From Aquiflexum gelatinilyticum (GTDB lineage: Bacteria > Bacteroidota > Bacteroidia > Cytophagales > Cyclobacteriaceae): DNA of 64,000 nt. The position numbers were made by a program, and so were the translations under genes. The notes under the pieces were generated by a model that saw only the letters and a program-made list of their open reading frames with translations, was not told the DNA's origin and did not search any database. Numbering within the stretch: the stretch's first letter is position 1; each line of letters starts with the position of its first letter. Below are positions 35,874 through 45,400 of this stretch, piece after piece. The DNA is taken from positions 62,001 through 126,000 of the forward strand of contig NZ_JANSUY010000004.1 of assembly GCF_024741135.1 (NCBI RefSeq), written 5' to 3'.

Positions 35874-36707
35874 TCAAACCGATCCTACCTTTTGGCCATG
35901 ATAAAATACTATTTTTTCTTTCCGTGCCTTTGGTCTGAGAAGGCCTAAATTCTGTTGGGCGAGATAACCCAAATGGTGAAACAATGTCCTTTCATAAAGT
36001 TTGTAGTTTCTTCCTTTTTCTACCTGCACTTTCCCGGCAGGAATTTCATCACAGTTTTCGATGTCTTTCAGAATTTTGACTGCTGCCTTGGCAAGCAATT
36101 CGGAGGTCTTGATGTCTACCTGGACAAGGCTGTCTTTCGGATCCAAGGAAGGAAATACTTCAGCCAAAATATTTCCCCTATCCACGCCTTTGGTGGTATA
36201 GTGCAGGCATCCGCCAAGGTTGTCGAAATCTTTTTTTATATAGGCCCAAAACAGCGTGTCATTGCCACGATAGTGCGGCGGCATCCCATAATGCACATTG
36301 ATGGCCGCGATCTTTGAGATACTGAGAATTTCTCCCTTCAAAATTGGCGCATTACAGGTAAACAAAATGTCAGGCTGCAAAGACTTCAAAAATTCAAGTC
36401 CTTTTTCTGTATTGATTTCGGCAAAGGGAAAGGTAACCTTTTTGAAATCATGGTTTTCGGCTTTAATATGCTTGGTTTTATTGTGTATCGAGATCTTATG
36501 GAACTTATGGAAAAACCTCAATCCATTCCTATCTAAAAATGATTGTGATTGGTTTTTTTTTCCTGATTTCGCTTGATTTTGGGGTTTTCCAACCAAGCCC
36601 TGTCTTTGGCCTGAATGTAAAAGCGTCACATGATCGAAGTTTTTGACAATTTCATGTACGAAAATTTTTTCCCTGGGGGAACACTGACTGATGATTACTA
36701 TATTCAT
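35874..36707 (-). CDS. Formyltransferase-family protein
   Basis: 277 residues. The formyltransferase catalytic Asn and His are in AAINVHYGMPPHYRG and the Asp in TTKGVDRGNIL, as in methionyl-tRNA and phosphoribosylglycinamide formyltransferases. Residues about 45-85 are unusually basic and polar (KPQNQAKSGKKNQSQS), so it is not a standard Fmt. It could formylate an amino sugar or similar. It is the first gene of a run that continues into ccmB, 34 bases away. Confidence 0.78.
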   Translation of the reverse strand: MNIVIISQCSPREKIFVHEIVKNFDHVTLLHSGQRQGLVGKPQNQAKSGKKNQSQSFLDRNGLRFFHKFHKISIHNKTKHIKAENHDFKKVTFPFAEINTEKGLEFLKSLQPDILFTCNAPILKGEILSISKIAAINVHYGMPPHYRGNDTLFWAYIKKDFDNLGGCLHYTTKGVDRGNILAEVFPSLDPKDSLVQVDIKTSELLAKAAVKILKDIENCDEIPAGKVQVEKGRNYKLYERTLFHHLGYLAQQNLGLLRPKARKEKIVFYHGQKVGSV

Positions 36708-36912
36708 TATTGCGAGATACTATGGGTGACTTCATGTACGAAGTATAATAGTTTGATTTTACTGACCCAACTTATACTCCGTAGCGGACTACAATATTCG
36801 ACAAAATTTCGGGTATTTTTTGATTTTCTGCCAAAATGACATTTTCAGCTAATTGGAACAAGCATTGATAAAGGCTTTGTATCAATTTGTATTCACTAAA
36901 ACGAAAATAGCT

Positions 36913-38796
36913 ATGCAGGAAAAAGGTACCATCTCGATACATACCGAGAATATCTTCCCGATCATCAAGAAGTTTTTATATTCTGACAATGAAATCTTCC
37001 TCCGTGAACTGGTTTCCAATGCGGTAGATGCCACACAGAAAATCAAAAGATTGGCGACTTTGGGCCAATACAACGGCGAACTTGGCGACATCACTGTCGA
37101 AGTGGCTTTTGACAAAGACAAAAAAACCATCACCATCTCTGACCGTGGCCTTGGCATGACCGCCGAGGAAATCAAGAAGTACATCAATCAGATTGCTTTT
37201 TCCGGTGCGGCTGAGTTTGTGGAGAAATTCAAAGATGCCAAAGACGCCAATGAAATCATCGGCAAGTTTGGTTTGGGTTTCTACTCCGCCTTTATGGTGG
37301 CAGACAAGGTGGAAATCAACACCCTTTCCTATCAGGAAGGAGCAGCACCGGCACGTTGGACCTGTGACGGCAGCACCGAATTTGAAATCAGTGCCGGTGA
37401 CAGAAAAGACAGAGGAACTGAAATCACCCTTTTCATCAACGCCGATTCTGAAGAATTTTTGGACAAATGGAAGCTTCAGGGCATCCTCGACAAATACTGC
37501 AAATTCCTTCCCGTTCCGATCAAATTTGGTACAAAAACCGATTCTGTAGAAGACGGTGAAGAGGCCGATGGCAAAAAGAAATGGAAGTCTGTCGAGAAAG
37601 ACAACATCATCAACACCACTTCCCCGATCTGGACCAAGTCACCCAACGACCTGAAGGACGAGGATTACCTGAAATTCTATAAAGAACTCTATCCAATGGG
37701 TGAGGATCCTCTTTTCTGGATTCACCTGAATGTGGATTATCCATTCAACCTGACAGGGGTGCTGTATTTCCCGAAAGTCAAAAACGACTTCGAAATGCAG
37801 AAAAACAAAATCAAACTCTTCAGCCGTCAGGTATTCATCACCGATGAGGTCAAGGACATTGTGCCTGAGTTTTTGATGCTGCTGCATGGCGTGATCGACT
37901 CGCCGGATATTCCGCTTAACGTATCAAGAAGCTTCCTTCAAGCGGATAGCAATGTGAAGAAAATCAACAGCTATATCACTAAAAAAGTGGCAGACAAGCT
38001 TGGAGAACTTTACAAAAAAGACCGAAAAGTCTACGAAGAAAAGTGGAATGACATCGGCCTTTTTGTCAAGTATGGCATGATCAGCGAAGACAAATTTGCC
38101 GAAAAAGGAAAAGATTTCGCTTTGCTCAAAAACACCAAAGGCGAATATTTCACCCTGCCTGAATACAAAGAAAAAGTGAAGGCGATTCAGACAGACAAAA
38201 ATGACCAAACTGTCTATCTCTACGCCACTGATGTCAACAAGCAGGACGGATTTATCCAATCTGCCAACAAAAAAGATTACGATGTCCTGGTGATGGACTC
38301 TCCGATCGACAGCCACTTCATCCAACACCTCGAGATGAAAGAGGAAAAAACCCAACTAAAGCGTGTAGATGCGGATGTAGCTGAGAAGCTGATCGAGAAG
38401 GAGGATTCCTATGCCAACCTCCTTACCGAAGACCAATCCAAAAAGGTGAAGGAAATCTTCGAAAAAGCGATCTCCAACGCCACCTACAGCGTGGACGTGG
38501 CAGGACTCAGCCCTGAGGAAATGCCTGTGACCGTGACCATGGATGAGTTTATGCGCAGGATGAAGGACATGGCGCAGATGGGCGGCGGGATGAGCTTCTA
38601 CGGTTCACTTCCTGACAACTACAAAGTAGCCATCAACGGCAACCATCCTGTGATCGACAAACTCCTCAAAACCGAGGATGAAGAAGCACAGACCAAACTT
38701 GCCAAGCAGGCCTTTGATTTAGCTTTACTTTCCCAAGGCATGCTTACCGGCAAAGACCTGACAGCCTTTGTGAAGCGAAGTGTGGAATTGATTTAA
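36913..38796 (+). CDS. htpG: Molecular chaperone HtpG (Hsp90)
   Basis: 627 residues from ATG 36913 (MQEKGTISIHTEN); the frame is open 20 codons further upstream without support. The N-terminal GHKL ATPase domain shows LRELVSNAVDATQKI, DRGLGMTAEEI and GKFGLGFYSAFMVADKV; the middle domain has IDSPDIPLNVSRSFLQ. HtpG is an ATP-dependent cytoplasmic chaperone. The gene is followed directly by a strong hairpin and then a tandem hairpin array. Confidence 0.98.
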   Translation: MQEKGTISIHTENIFPIIKKFLYSDNEIFLRELVSNAVDATQKIKRLATLGQYNGELGDITVEVAFDKDKKTITISDRGLGMTAEEIKKYINQIAFSGAAEFVEKFKDAKDANEIIGKFGLGFYSAFMVADKVEINTLSYQEGAAPARWTCDGSTEFEISAGDRKDRGTEITLFINADSEEFLDKWKLQGILDKYCKFLPVPIKFGTKTDSVEDGEEADGKKKWKSVEKDNIINTTSPIWTKSPNDLKDEDYLKFYKELYPMGEDPLFWIHLNVDYPFNLTGVLYFPKVKNDFEMQKNKIKLFSRQVFITDEVKDIVPEFLMLLHGVIDSPDIPLNVSRSFLQADSNVKKINSYITKKVADKLGELYKKDRKVYEEKWNDIGLFVKYGMISEDKFAEKGKDFALLKNTKGEYFTLPEYKEKVKAIQTDKNDQTVYLYATDVNKQDGFIQSANKKDYDVLVMDSPIDSHFIQHLEMKEEKTQLKRVDADVAEKLIEKEDSYANLLTEDQSKKVKEIFEKAISNATYSVDVAGLSPEEMPVTVTMDEFMRRMKDMAQMGGGMSFYGSLPDNYKVAINGNHPVIDKLLKTEDEEAQTKLAKQAFDLALLSQGMLTGKDLTAFVKRSVELI

Positions 38797-38797
38797 T

Positions 38798-38841
38798 CTC
38801 AGAACCCTTGAGGTTTCCTTCTAAACCTCGAGGGTTCTGAG
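38798..38841. terminator. htpG terminator-like hairpin (type H1, copy a)
   Basis: CTCAGAACCCTTGAGGTTT pairs with its near-complement at 38823-38841 (18 of 19 bp), loop CCTTCT. It begins 2 bases after the htpG stop. The T tract is weak (ATTT). Confidence 0.7.
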
Positions 38842-38876
38842 ATTTACAATCCCATCCAATGGTATATTTTATCATT

Positions 38877-38909
38877 AAACCTTCGAGGTCTCCAAGACCT
38901 CAAAGGTTT
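38877..38909. repeat. Hairpin type H2, copy a
   Basis: AAACCTTCGAGGTCT faces AGACCTCAAAGGTTT across a 3-base loop; one mismatch in the stem. Confidence 0.8.
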
Positions 38910-38916
38910 ATCCCAC

Positions 38917-38952
38917 AAACCCTTGAGGTTTTTTTCTAAACCTCGAGGGTTT
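38917..38952. repeat. Hairpin type H1, copy b
   Basis: AAACCCTTGAGGTTT faces AAACCTCGAGGGTTT across a short T-rich loop, the second copy of the post-htpG hairpin. Confidence 0.8.
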
Positions 38953-39004
38953 TATGTTTTCTTACAATTTACAATCCAATCCACTAATAGCATATTTGAT
39001 CATT

Positions 39005-39037
39005 AAACCTTCGAGGTCTTGGAGACCTCAAAGGTTT
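39005..39037. repeat. Hairpin type H2, copy b
   Basis: AAACCTTCGAGGTCT faces AGACCTCAAAGGTTT with loop TGG, 128 bases after copy a; arms are identical between the copies. Confidence 0.8.
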
Positions 39038-39060
39038 CTGATAAATTCAATTCTTCACGG

Positions 39061-39165
39061 TTTTCAGAACCTTTAAAGAACAATTAAGCCCTTGAAAATT
39101 CCGGTTTTCAAGGGCTTTTATTTTAAACTTAGAACGTTAGTAATTTTTTAAATCTGAATATCAAG
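39061..39165 (+). repeat. 105-base direct repeat containing a terminator, copy 1
   Basis: Starts TTTTCAGAACCTTTAAAG. Contains a 13-bp perfect stem AAGCCCTTGAAAA/TTTTCAAGGGCTT (39086-39117, loop TTCCGG) and continues with ACTTAGAACGTTAGTAAT. Almost identical to 40748-40851. Confidence 0.9.
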
Positions 39166-39315
39166 GTTTTATAAATTTTTACTAATGTTAATGCAACTAA
39201 CCCATTGCTTTTATCATTTTTTTTTTTTTTACATTAGATGAAGGATTAGTTTTGTCGACAATTTTTAATTCTTATGTGTAGTTTAAACTTATTTTCAATC
39301 TAAAAATTCAATAAA

Positions 39316-39504
39316 ATGAAAAAATTAATGATGATTATTGCAGTCGTTATGTTTTCGGCTTCAATCCACTCTGCGAGTATTGCTGGAGGATGCACTATTT
39401 GTACCACAAGTTCAGATGAATGTCACAGAATCATTTTAAAAAGTGGTGATAATAATGAAGTACATATTTATCACGGTGATGCTTCACCCTGCCCGCAACA
39501 ATAG
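39316..39504 (+). CDS. Small secreted Cys-rich peptide (NVEALA-like context)
   Basis: 62 residues. A signal peptide (MKKLMMIIAVVMFSASIHS) is followed by ASIAGG and a 38-residue mature part with four cysteines (CTIC, then DEC, then PCPQQ near the end). Two glycines immediately before the first Cys recall double-glycine or NVEALA-type leaders, but the NVEALA signature itself is absent. In Bacteroidota, small exported Cys peptides of this kind commonly sit beside 6-bladed propeller lipoproteins, as here. Function unknown. A good terminator follows at 39517. Confidence 0.7.
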   Translation: MKKLMMIIAVVMFSASIHSASIAGGCTICTTSSDECHRIILKSGDNNEVHIYHGDASPCPQQ

Positions 39505-39516
39505 GTGAACAAATTT

Positions 39517-39544
39517 AAAGGCTATCCAATGGATAGCCTTTTTA
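39517..39544 (+). terminator. Intrinsic terminator after the small peptide gene
   Basis: AAAGGCTATCC and GGATAGCCTTT form a perfect 11-bp stem with a 3-base loop, then TTTATC. Confidence 0.88.
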
Positions 39545-39574
39545 TCAATTCATGCACATAAATTGATCAAAATC

Positions 39575-40615
39575 ATGAAACCAAAATTACTTTTGCTTGT
39601 AATACTATTAATTATTGGAGGGTGCTCCGGAGAAAAAAGAAACCAATTTAATGAATCACAAAAATCTGAAAAAAGGGAGATCGAACTTTTACCCATTAGC
39701 GATGAGATTACGCGAGCATTTGATTTGTTGATTCTAGAAAATAATTTGATAATCTCCGATCCTGATCAAGAATTTCATTTTAAGATTTTTGATTTAGAAA
39801 GCCAAAACCTCATTGGTAAATTTGGTAAAATTGGTGATGGGCCATGCGAGGTTCAATTTCCATCATCTATTCAAAGGCTTTCCGGAGAAAAAAATAAGGT
39901 TGGAATAAACAACCGAAACAGCTTTTCTTATTTAGAGTTTAGATTTGGAAAAACTAGAGGATCTCTTCAAGATTCATGCTTCCTTTTGAATGGCAAATTT
40001 GATTTCAACTACCAAAAATTTGTAAAGATAAGCCAAGATAGAATAGTAGGAACGGGACTTTTCCAAAGCAGGTTTGCTATATCCAGAATAAAAGACAATA
40101 AAATCCTAGGATTAAAGGGGAAATATCCTTTTGAGAAGGAATTGGTGGGATTTCAATATGAAACATTGGCAATGGCTTTCCAAGGTGATTTATTGGTTCA
40201 TCCTTCAAATTCATGGGTTGTTTCTACTTCTAGAAAATCTTTCAATTTTGATATTTTAAAATTTGATGAAAATGGAGAGTTAAACCAAATTACAGAAAAA
40301 CATTATTGGCCACCTTCATTTGAAGGGGAAACCGGAGATTTTGTTCAGGCAAGAATGAAAGAAGACAATAAGTCAGGATGCCTTAGCACTACTGTTTCAG
40401 AAAATTTCATATACATTCTGTTTTCAGGAAAAACTGCAGAAGAAAAAGGAAATGAAAGTAATAAAATCCATGTTTACGATTGGGATGGGATTCTTCAAAA
40501 AACAATAGATGTCAATTCACCATTAAACCTTATTTCGGTCTCCGAAAATGACGAGTTTCTAATAGGTTACCTTGATGATGGTAAATCCAATATTTTTAAA
40601 ATTGATTTAAATTAA
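39575..40615 (+). CDS. 6-bladed beta-propeller lipoprotein, paralogue 1
   Basis: 346 residues from ATG 39575; an upstream in-frame TTG at 39563 is less likely. Lipoprotein signal ends LIIGGCSG (Cys17). The body shows propeller-like blades (NLIGKFGKIGDGPCEVQFPS, KIHVYDWDGILQKTIDVNSP) found in the BF3164/6-bladed propeller families of Bacteroidota. Function unknown; surface binding is plausible. It follows the Cys-rich peptide gene after a terminator and precedes a second, similar gene. Confidence 0.78.
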   Translation: MKPKLLLLVILLIIGGCSGEKRNQFNESQKSEKREIELLPISDEITRAFDLLILENNLIISDPDQEFHFKIFDLESQNLIGKFGKIGDGPCEVQFPSSIQRLSGEKNKVGINNRNSFSYLEFRFGKTRGSLQDSCFLLNGKFDFNYQKFVKISQDRIVGTGLFQSRFAISRIKDNKILGLKGKYPFEKELVGFQYETLAMAFQGDLLVHPSNSWVVSTSRKSFNFDILKFDENGELNQITEKHYWPPSFEGETGDFVQARMKEDNKSGCLSTTVSENFIYILFSGKTAEEKGNESNKIHVYDWDGILQKTIDVNSPLNLISVSENDEFLIGYLDDGKSNIFKIDLN

Positions 40616-41019
40616 AAAACGTCTATGATTTTTAGGTAAAATTTATAGATAGATAATTTTCCCAACCAAAACCATTTTCCTTCCTATTAGGGAAGTTATT
40701 ATTCAAAATACTCGGGAAAAAATTAATCTGACCTAACAAAAATAAAATTTTCAGAACCTTTAAAGAACAATTAAGCCCTTGGAAATTCCGGTTTTCAAGG
40801 GCTTTTATTTTTAACTTAGAACGTTAGTAATTTTTTGATCTGAAAATCAAGCTGATATCTATTTGTTTATAGATAATGATACCTAAATTCATGTTTTTAC
40901 AAGTTTCTAGTTAAATTGGTTCAAAGATTAGGTTGAACGACTAGCCTCCAATCTTAAAAGGATACCTATAAAATAAAACAAGTAGGTTTTCTTCTAAACT
41001 TAAAAAAGAACTTCCTCTT
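40616..41019. other. Spacer between the two propeller genes
   Basis: 404 bases, AT-rich. It contains copy 2 of the terminator repeat. Nothing else was recognised; the ORF on the minus strand here is a shadow. Confidence 0.6.
40748..40851 (+). repeat. 105-base direct repeat containing a terminator, copy 2
   Basis: Same order of segments as copy 1, only a few substitutions. The hairpin AAGCCCTTGGAAA / TTTTCAAGGGCTT is at 40773-40804 and now has one mismatch. Confidence 0.9.
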
Positions 41020-42159
41020 ATGAATTCAAAATGCACTTTGATTTTGTTGTTTACCTTATTGGTTTCTTGCCAAAAGAATGGTGAGGAAGCACCAAATAAA
41101 ACTATCAAAGTCTCTATTTCTACAGAAAAGAAAGAGATATCAGAGGTTTTCTCTGAATTTGAATTCATCCATTTGAAGTATGATGAATTGATTCCTTCGA
41201 TCTTTAGGGTAAAGGAATATAAAGAGGACCTATTTTTATTGGACGGAAGGAAAGACAGGATTTTCAAACTTGGCAAAAATGGGGCCTTGGATATTTTCCT
41301 TCAAGCCTCAGGAGAAGGTCCTGAGGAATACAAATCCATTGGAAACTTTGAGTTCAACCGCAATTCAGGCGAGCTAATGGTTTTTGACAATGTTCAAAGG
41401 ACCCTCCATAATTTTACAAATGAAGGCCAATTTTCAAACAGTTTTCTAATTAAACCTGGATTCGCAGCGTCTTATGGCAATTTTTTCCATGGACCGAAAA
41501 ATGAAATCATTTTGGACATTGTTGGCGGAAAAAACCATAGATTTTTGAAAGTATTTGTGGATAAAAATGAATACGAATTGTTCCAACCTTTGGATTCAGC
41601 TTATCATGACCATAATTATGGAAACGACAGACAGGTTGCCCAAAATAAAGATGGATTTTCTTCCATTTACTCGGTAGAAAGTACAATCTTCCAAAATACC
41701 TATGATTTTATTAAGACAGATTCCATTGATCTTGATTTTGGCGAGTTTGAAATCCTAAAATCAGACTTAAAGAATTTGGGTAATAACCCAAATCTATTTT
41801 TCGAACTTATTCAAAATGATGAAAATAAGAAAGCGCATTCTTTTGGGTTGTTGGAAACAGAGAATTTTTACCATGTTTCATTTTATTTGGGGTCACTTAT
41901 GAGAGGTGATTTTTTGAATACCTTGATCCATAAAGATTCCAAAAATTCAAAAACATTTAAGGGTATTAAAATCAGGGGAGTAGAACTAGAATCCATAATA
42001 ATTGGGCAAATTTCTGACGACCGATTCATTTTAAGTTTGAATATCGAGTATATCAATAATCTCACGGAGGAACAAAAAGCTTCAATCTCTGAGTATATCC
42101 CGACCGATTACTTGGATGACAATCCGATTTTGCTGATTGGAAAAGTGAAAGCGTTTTGA
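41020..42159 (+). CDS. 6-bladed beta-propeller lipoprotein, paralogue 2
   Basis: 379 residues. Lipoprotein signal MNSKCTLILLFTLLVSC (Cys17). Blade-like text such as LFLLDGRKDRIFKLGKNGALDIF and ASGEGPEEYKSIGNFEFNRNSG (compare GKIGDGPCEVQFP in paralogue 1) marks the same propeller family. It is probably a paralogue of the preceding gene, with AT-rich codon use. Function unknown. Confidence 0.8.
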   Translation: MNSKCTLILLFTLLVSCQKNGEEAPNKTIKVSISTEKKEISEVFSEFEFIHLKYDELIPSIFRVKEYKEDLFLLDGRKDRIFKLGKNGALDIFLQASGEGPEEYKSIGNFEFNRNSGELMVFDNVQRTLHNFTNEGQFSNSFLIKPGFAASYGNFFHGPKNEIILDIVGGKNHRFLKVFVDKNEYELFQPLDSAYHDHNYGNDRQVAQNKDGFSSIYSVESTIFQNTYDFIKTDSIDLDFGEFEILKSDLKNLGNNPNLFFELIQNDENKKAHSFGLLETENFYHVSFYLGSLMRGDFLNTLIHKDSKNSKTFKGIKIRGVELESIIIGQISDDRFILSLNIEYINNLTEEQKASISEYIPTDYLDDNPILLIGKVKAF

Positions 42160-42198
42160 ATTTTGATATTTCAACTTTTGAAATTCCATTCTTCTAGG

Positions 42199-42262
42199 TT
42201 TTCGGAAACCTCAAATAAGAATCAAGCCCTTGAAAATTTCGGTTTTCAAGGGCTTTTGTTTT
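42199..42262 (+). terminator. Partial third copy of the terminator repeat
   Basis: The 13-bp stem AAGCCCTTGAAAA/TTTTCAAGGGCTT returns at 42225-42256 with loop TTTCGG and T tail, right after the second propeller gene. The left part is only loosely similar to copies 1 and 2 and the right part is lost. Confidence 0.85.
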
Positions 42263-42315
42263 GGAATGAAATTGGAAATAGATGGGTCTTATACTTCCGC
42301 TATTTTGCCTAAAGC

Positions 42316-42350
42316 AAAAAAAAAACCTCCGACAACTCGGAGGCCTTTTT
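42316..42350 (-). terminator. Terminator of the subtilase gene
   Basis: CCTCCGA, loop CAAC, TCGGAGG: 7-bp perfect stem. The minus-strand T run (about ten) makes it a strong terminator for the gene ending at 42459; the plus strand also has five T. Confidence 0.88.
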
Positions 42351-42458
42351 GCATAATTGAACTTAAACTATTATTAATGTAATCGAATAGGTCCATAGAC
42401 CTCTTGGGTGAATCAAACAACCTTCCTGTTTTTGATCAAGACTTTTATTCTAGGTCCT

Positions 42459-45400
42459 TTATTCTTTTACAATTCTTCTCATGCTCTTTCCTCTCCTGTC
42501 GGTCACTTCCAAGAGGTATACTCCGGTAGGCAATGTACTCAGGTCCACGACTGTCTCCTGAGTCGGGTCACATTCTTCTTTGCTGATAAGTGGCACGCCC
42601 AAACTATTGACCAATCGCAGTGAATAGGTGTTGCTGATTTCTCCTTTTACATTGACTCGGATGATTCCTGAGGTTGGGTTTGGATAGGCAGTGATGCTGA
42701 AGAGGATATCCAAATCTTCAAGCCCGCTGATCAGATCGACTTTGACAGTCATGTCGATTTTCTTCACCGCACCAAATTTATCGGTAAGTGTAAAGGTCAT
42801 GACGGCTTCACCGTTTTCGGCGGTTTTGATGATGAACTTGCTAGCTGAGGCAAATACGGTCAATACCGAATCATTGCTGCTGCTTACCGTATAAGTAAAC
42901 TCATCTCCGTCAGGATCTGCAAAATAGGCTGACAAATCATATTCTGTCAAAATGCCCGGCTTGAGGATGGCAAATGCATCATTTTCACCGATATAAACAG
43001 GCGCCTGATTGGTATGGAGCACTTCTACAGGGATAGTCAATTCCCGCTTTGCACCATGTTCATCTGTTGCTGTCAATTTGTATAGGTAATTGCCCTCATC
43101 TCCAAACTTAGGCCTGAAGGCAAGTTCCAATAAATCGGACTTAAATTTGAATGATGAAAAATCATTGCCGATAACCCCATTGACGGAAATACTGTTTTTT
43201 TCAACATCAATCACCCGCATCTGTATAGAAGTAGAATCATTTTCTCCAATGACAATAGACAAAGGCGCACTCATAAAATATGGCGCTTCGTTCATATGCA
43301 ATGTAATCGGTACACGTACCACAGGTTTGGCAGGGTCATTGGATGCAAAGACGATATGTGCCATCTGATCACCTTCTTTGGCAAAAGTACCGTCTACACT
43401 TACTTCCACTTTACCGGATTCGCCTTTAGCCAAAACCCCTTCCTGACCGGATTTTATTTCAAGCCAAGAAAAATTTGCGGCTTCCATTTCTCCGGCAAAC
43501 ATCAGCCAACCTATATTGGACATGCTTCCTTCCTGTACTTCATACCACTCACCCTCATTCAGGTAAGCATACCTGCCAGGTACATTTTCTGAATCAGTAA
43601 TGGTACCTTGAGGAAACTGATTGCCAAAAGGATGGGTCACGATGACATAGAAATCCTCATTAGGATAGATTCCTGCCGCTTCATCCAAGGCAATCCTATA
43701 CCAATCCCCAACTTCATCAGAACCGTTTCCGGTAATGGTCAAGCTTCCTTTTGTTAGAAGTTTGGCATTGGCGATAGAACTTCCTCCTGCACGGATTTCT
43801 ACCTCAATCTCTGCTGATGCTAAGGTTTCCATTCTGAGGAAGGTCTCCACATGAGATAGGTTGAAGCCTTCAGGTCCTGCATTGAATTTGGTACTGAGGG
43901 TAAACGGCGCCGCTCCTCCGGTTCCGATAAAGGTATCCGGGGTTAGTTTGTCGGTATGCGAAATGGTCCTGTTATAGTCCGCATCATTTCTAGCCAAAGA
44001 GGTGTTTTCGGCTGAAGGGGAAGAAGCCAAAGTAATGGCAGGAGTAGAAGACTTATCCGCCAATTTTTCATAGCTCGCGCCTGCTGCCTCAGCTTCTCTT
44101 TGGTAATCAATGCTTACCTGGTAGTTGAGATTTGACTTACCTTCTGTATTGTCAAAAGGGATTTCCCTAAGCTCCGTTTGGATGGTGTTCATGGAGACAA
44201 ATATGGAATCAGATACCACTTTGATTTTAGCAGGTTCGTAGGCAGTACCTGTAAGTACAAACCTCTTTTCACCCAAGCTTGTGCTCAAAATCACTTCATC
44301 AGCATAATCCCCTTCCATTGATGGTTCAAAGACAGCCCTTGCCATCAACTTGTCACCCGGCTTGATGGTATATGTAGGCCAAAACCAGATTTCATTGATC
44401 CTTGTCCATTCCGGACCCCAGAATCCATTGACCAACATCATCAGGTTGAGTGGTCCTGTCCCGTCTGCCATAGAAGCATAACTGATGTCAAATGGCGCTG
44501 CCCCATCATTTTCAATCACCACGTCTATGGTATTGGAAATTGGATAGATCGATTCAAAGCCGACCAACTTGCTTCCAAAATTCACAGTATCAGCCATCAA
44601 AATATTGGCTTCTCCTGTTACTGTCAATTCCACTGGTTTTTCCAATAATTCTGAGTTTGGCGCATTGGAGTGGATCTTGAGTGCTTGTGAATAAACCCCA
44701 CCATAAATATTGGTGGCATCCAGGGAAATGTTTCCTGAGAGGGTTGATCCCGGGGCAATGGTGTAGCGTCTGGAAGGTACGATGACATAAGCCAATCCCG
44801 AACCGTGGTCCAAAGACTGGTATTGGGAAATCGCTATCCCATCTGAGCTGTTTCTTTGCAGGCCAATGGTAGAAGCCTGGGACGTAAAGTCCGCTCCGCC
44901 GTCTTCTCTTTTGTACTGAAACTTCATGGTTCCGTCTTTGTAGAAGATGATCTGGGCAGAAACCGGATCACCCATCCCACCGAAGTTGTTCACAAAAGTG
45001 CTCCAGGTAATGATGATTTTGTCATCATAGAATTGATAGAAAATCCCGATATCCTCTTTGGGGTGTGAAAAATCGGTAAAGCTACTGAATGTCCAATAAG
45101 GCATAATTCTCGGATCGGAGTGGTTATTAGATGGTATGTAATCCGTGAAGAAATCCGCTGCCGGATCTTCTCCAAAAGAGATTATTCCATTGTCACCTAC
45201 CTTGAAAGACTCATACTTTTGACCATAAAACTCCACGGGGAAGGGGAGCTCAAGTTCCCTCCAAAATGTATTTTCGAAATTTTCATAATCCACAAAATTC
45301 ATCTGGGTGCCTGTCTTCCGTATTTCTACCCACTGATAAAATTCCCCATTGTTATATTTTTCATAGGTATAGGTAAAATCAGGTAGGCCGTTGCTTGGTG

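Larger units (their letters stand above)
38797..39315. other. Hairpin-rich region after htpG
   Basis: 519 bases with two tandem copies of a roughly 120-base unit, each with two hairpins, then the first copy of a terminator-bearing repeat (39061-39165), a 14-base T run (39217-39230) and the leader of the small Cys-rich peptide gene. Confidence 0.75.

Noticed and set aside
36649-36740. Repeated TCATGTACGAA at about 36650 and 36730
   Set aside because: Two copies of an 11-mer only; one lies in the coding region of the formyltransferase-like gene. Not enough to call an element.
38798-39037. CRISPR-like or IS element after htpG
   Set aside because: Only two copies, each made of hairpins, no transposase and no target duplication.
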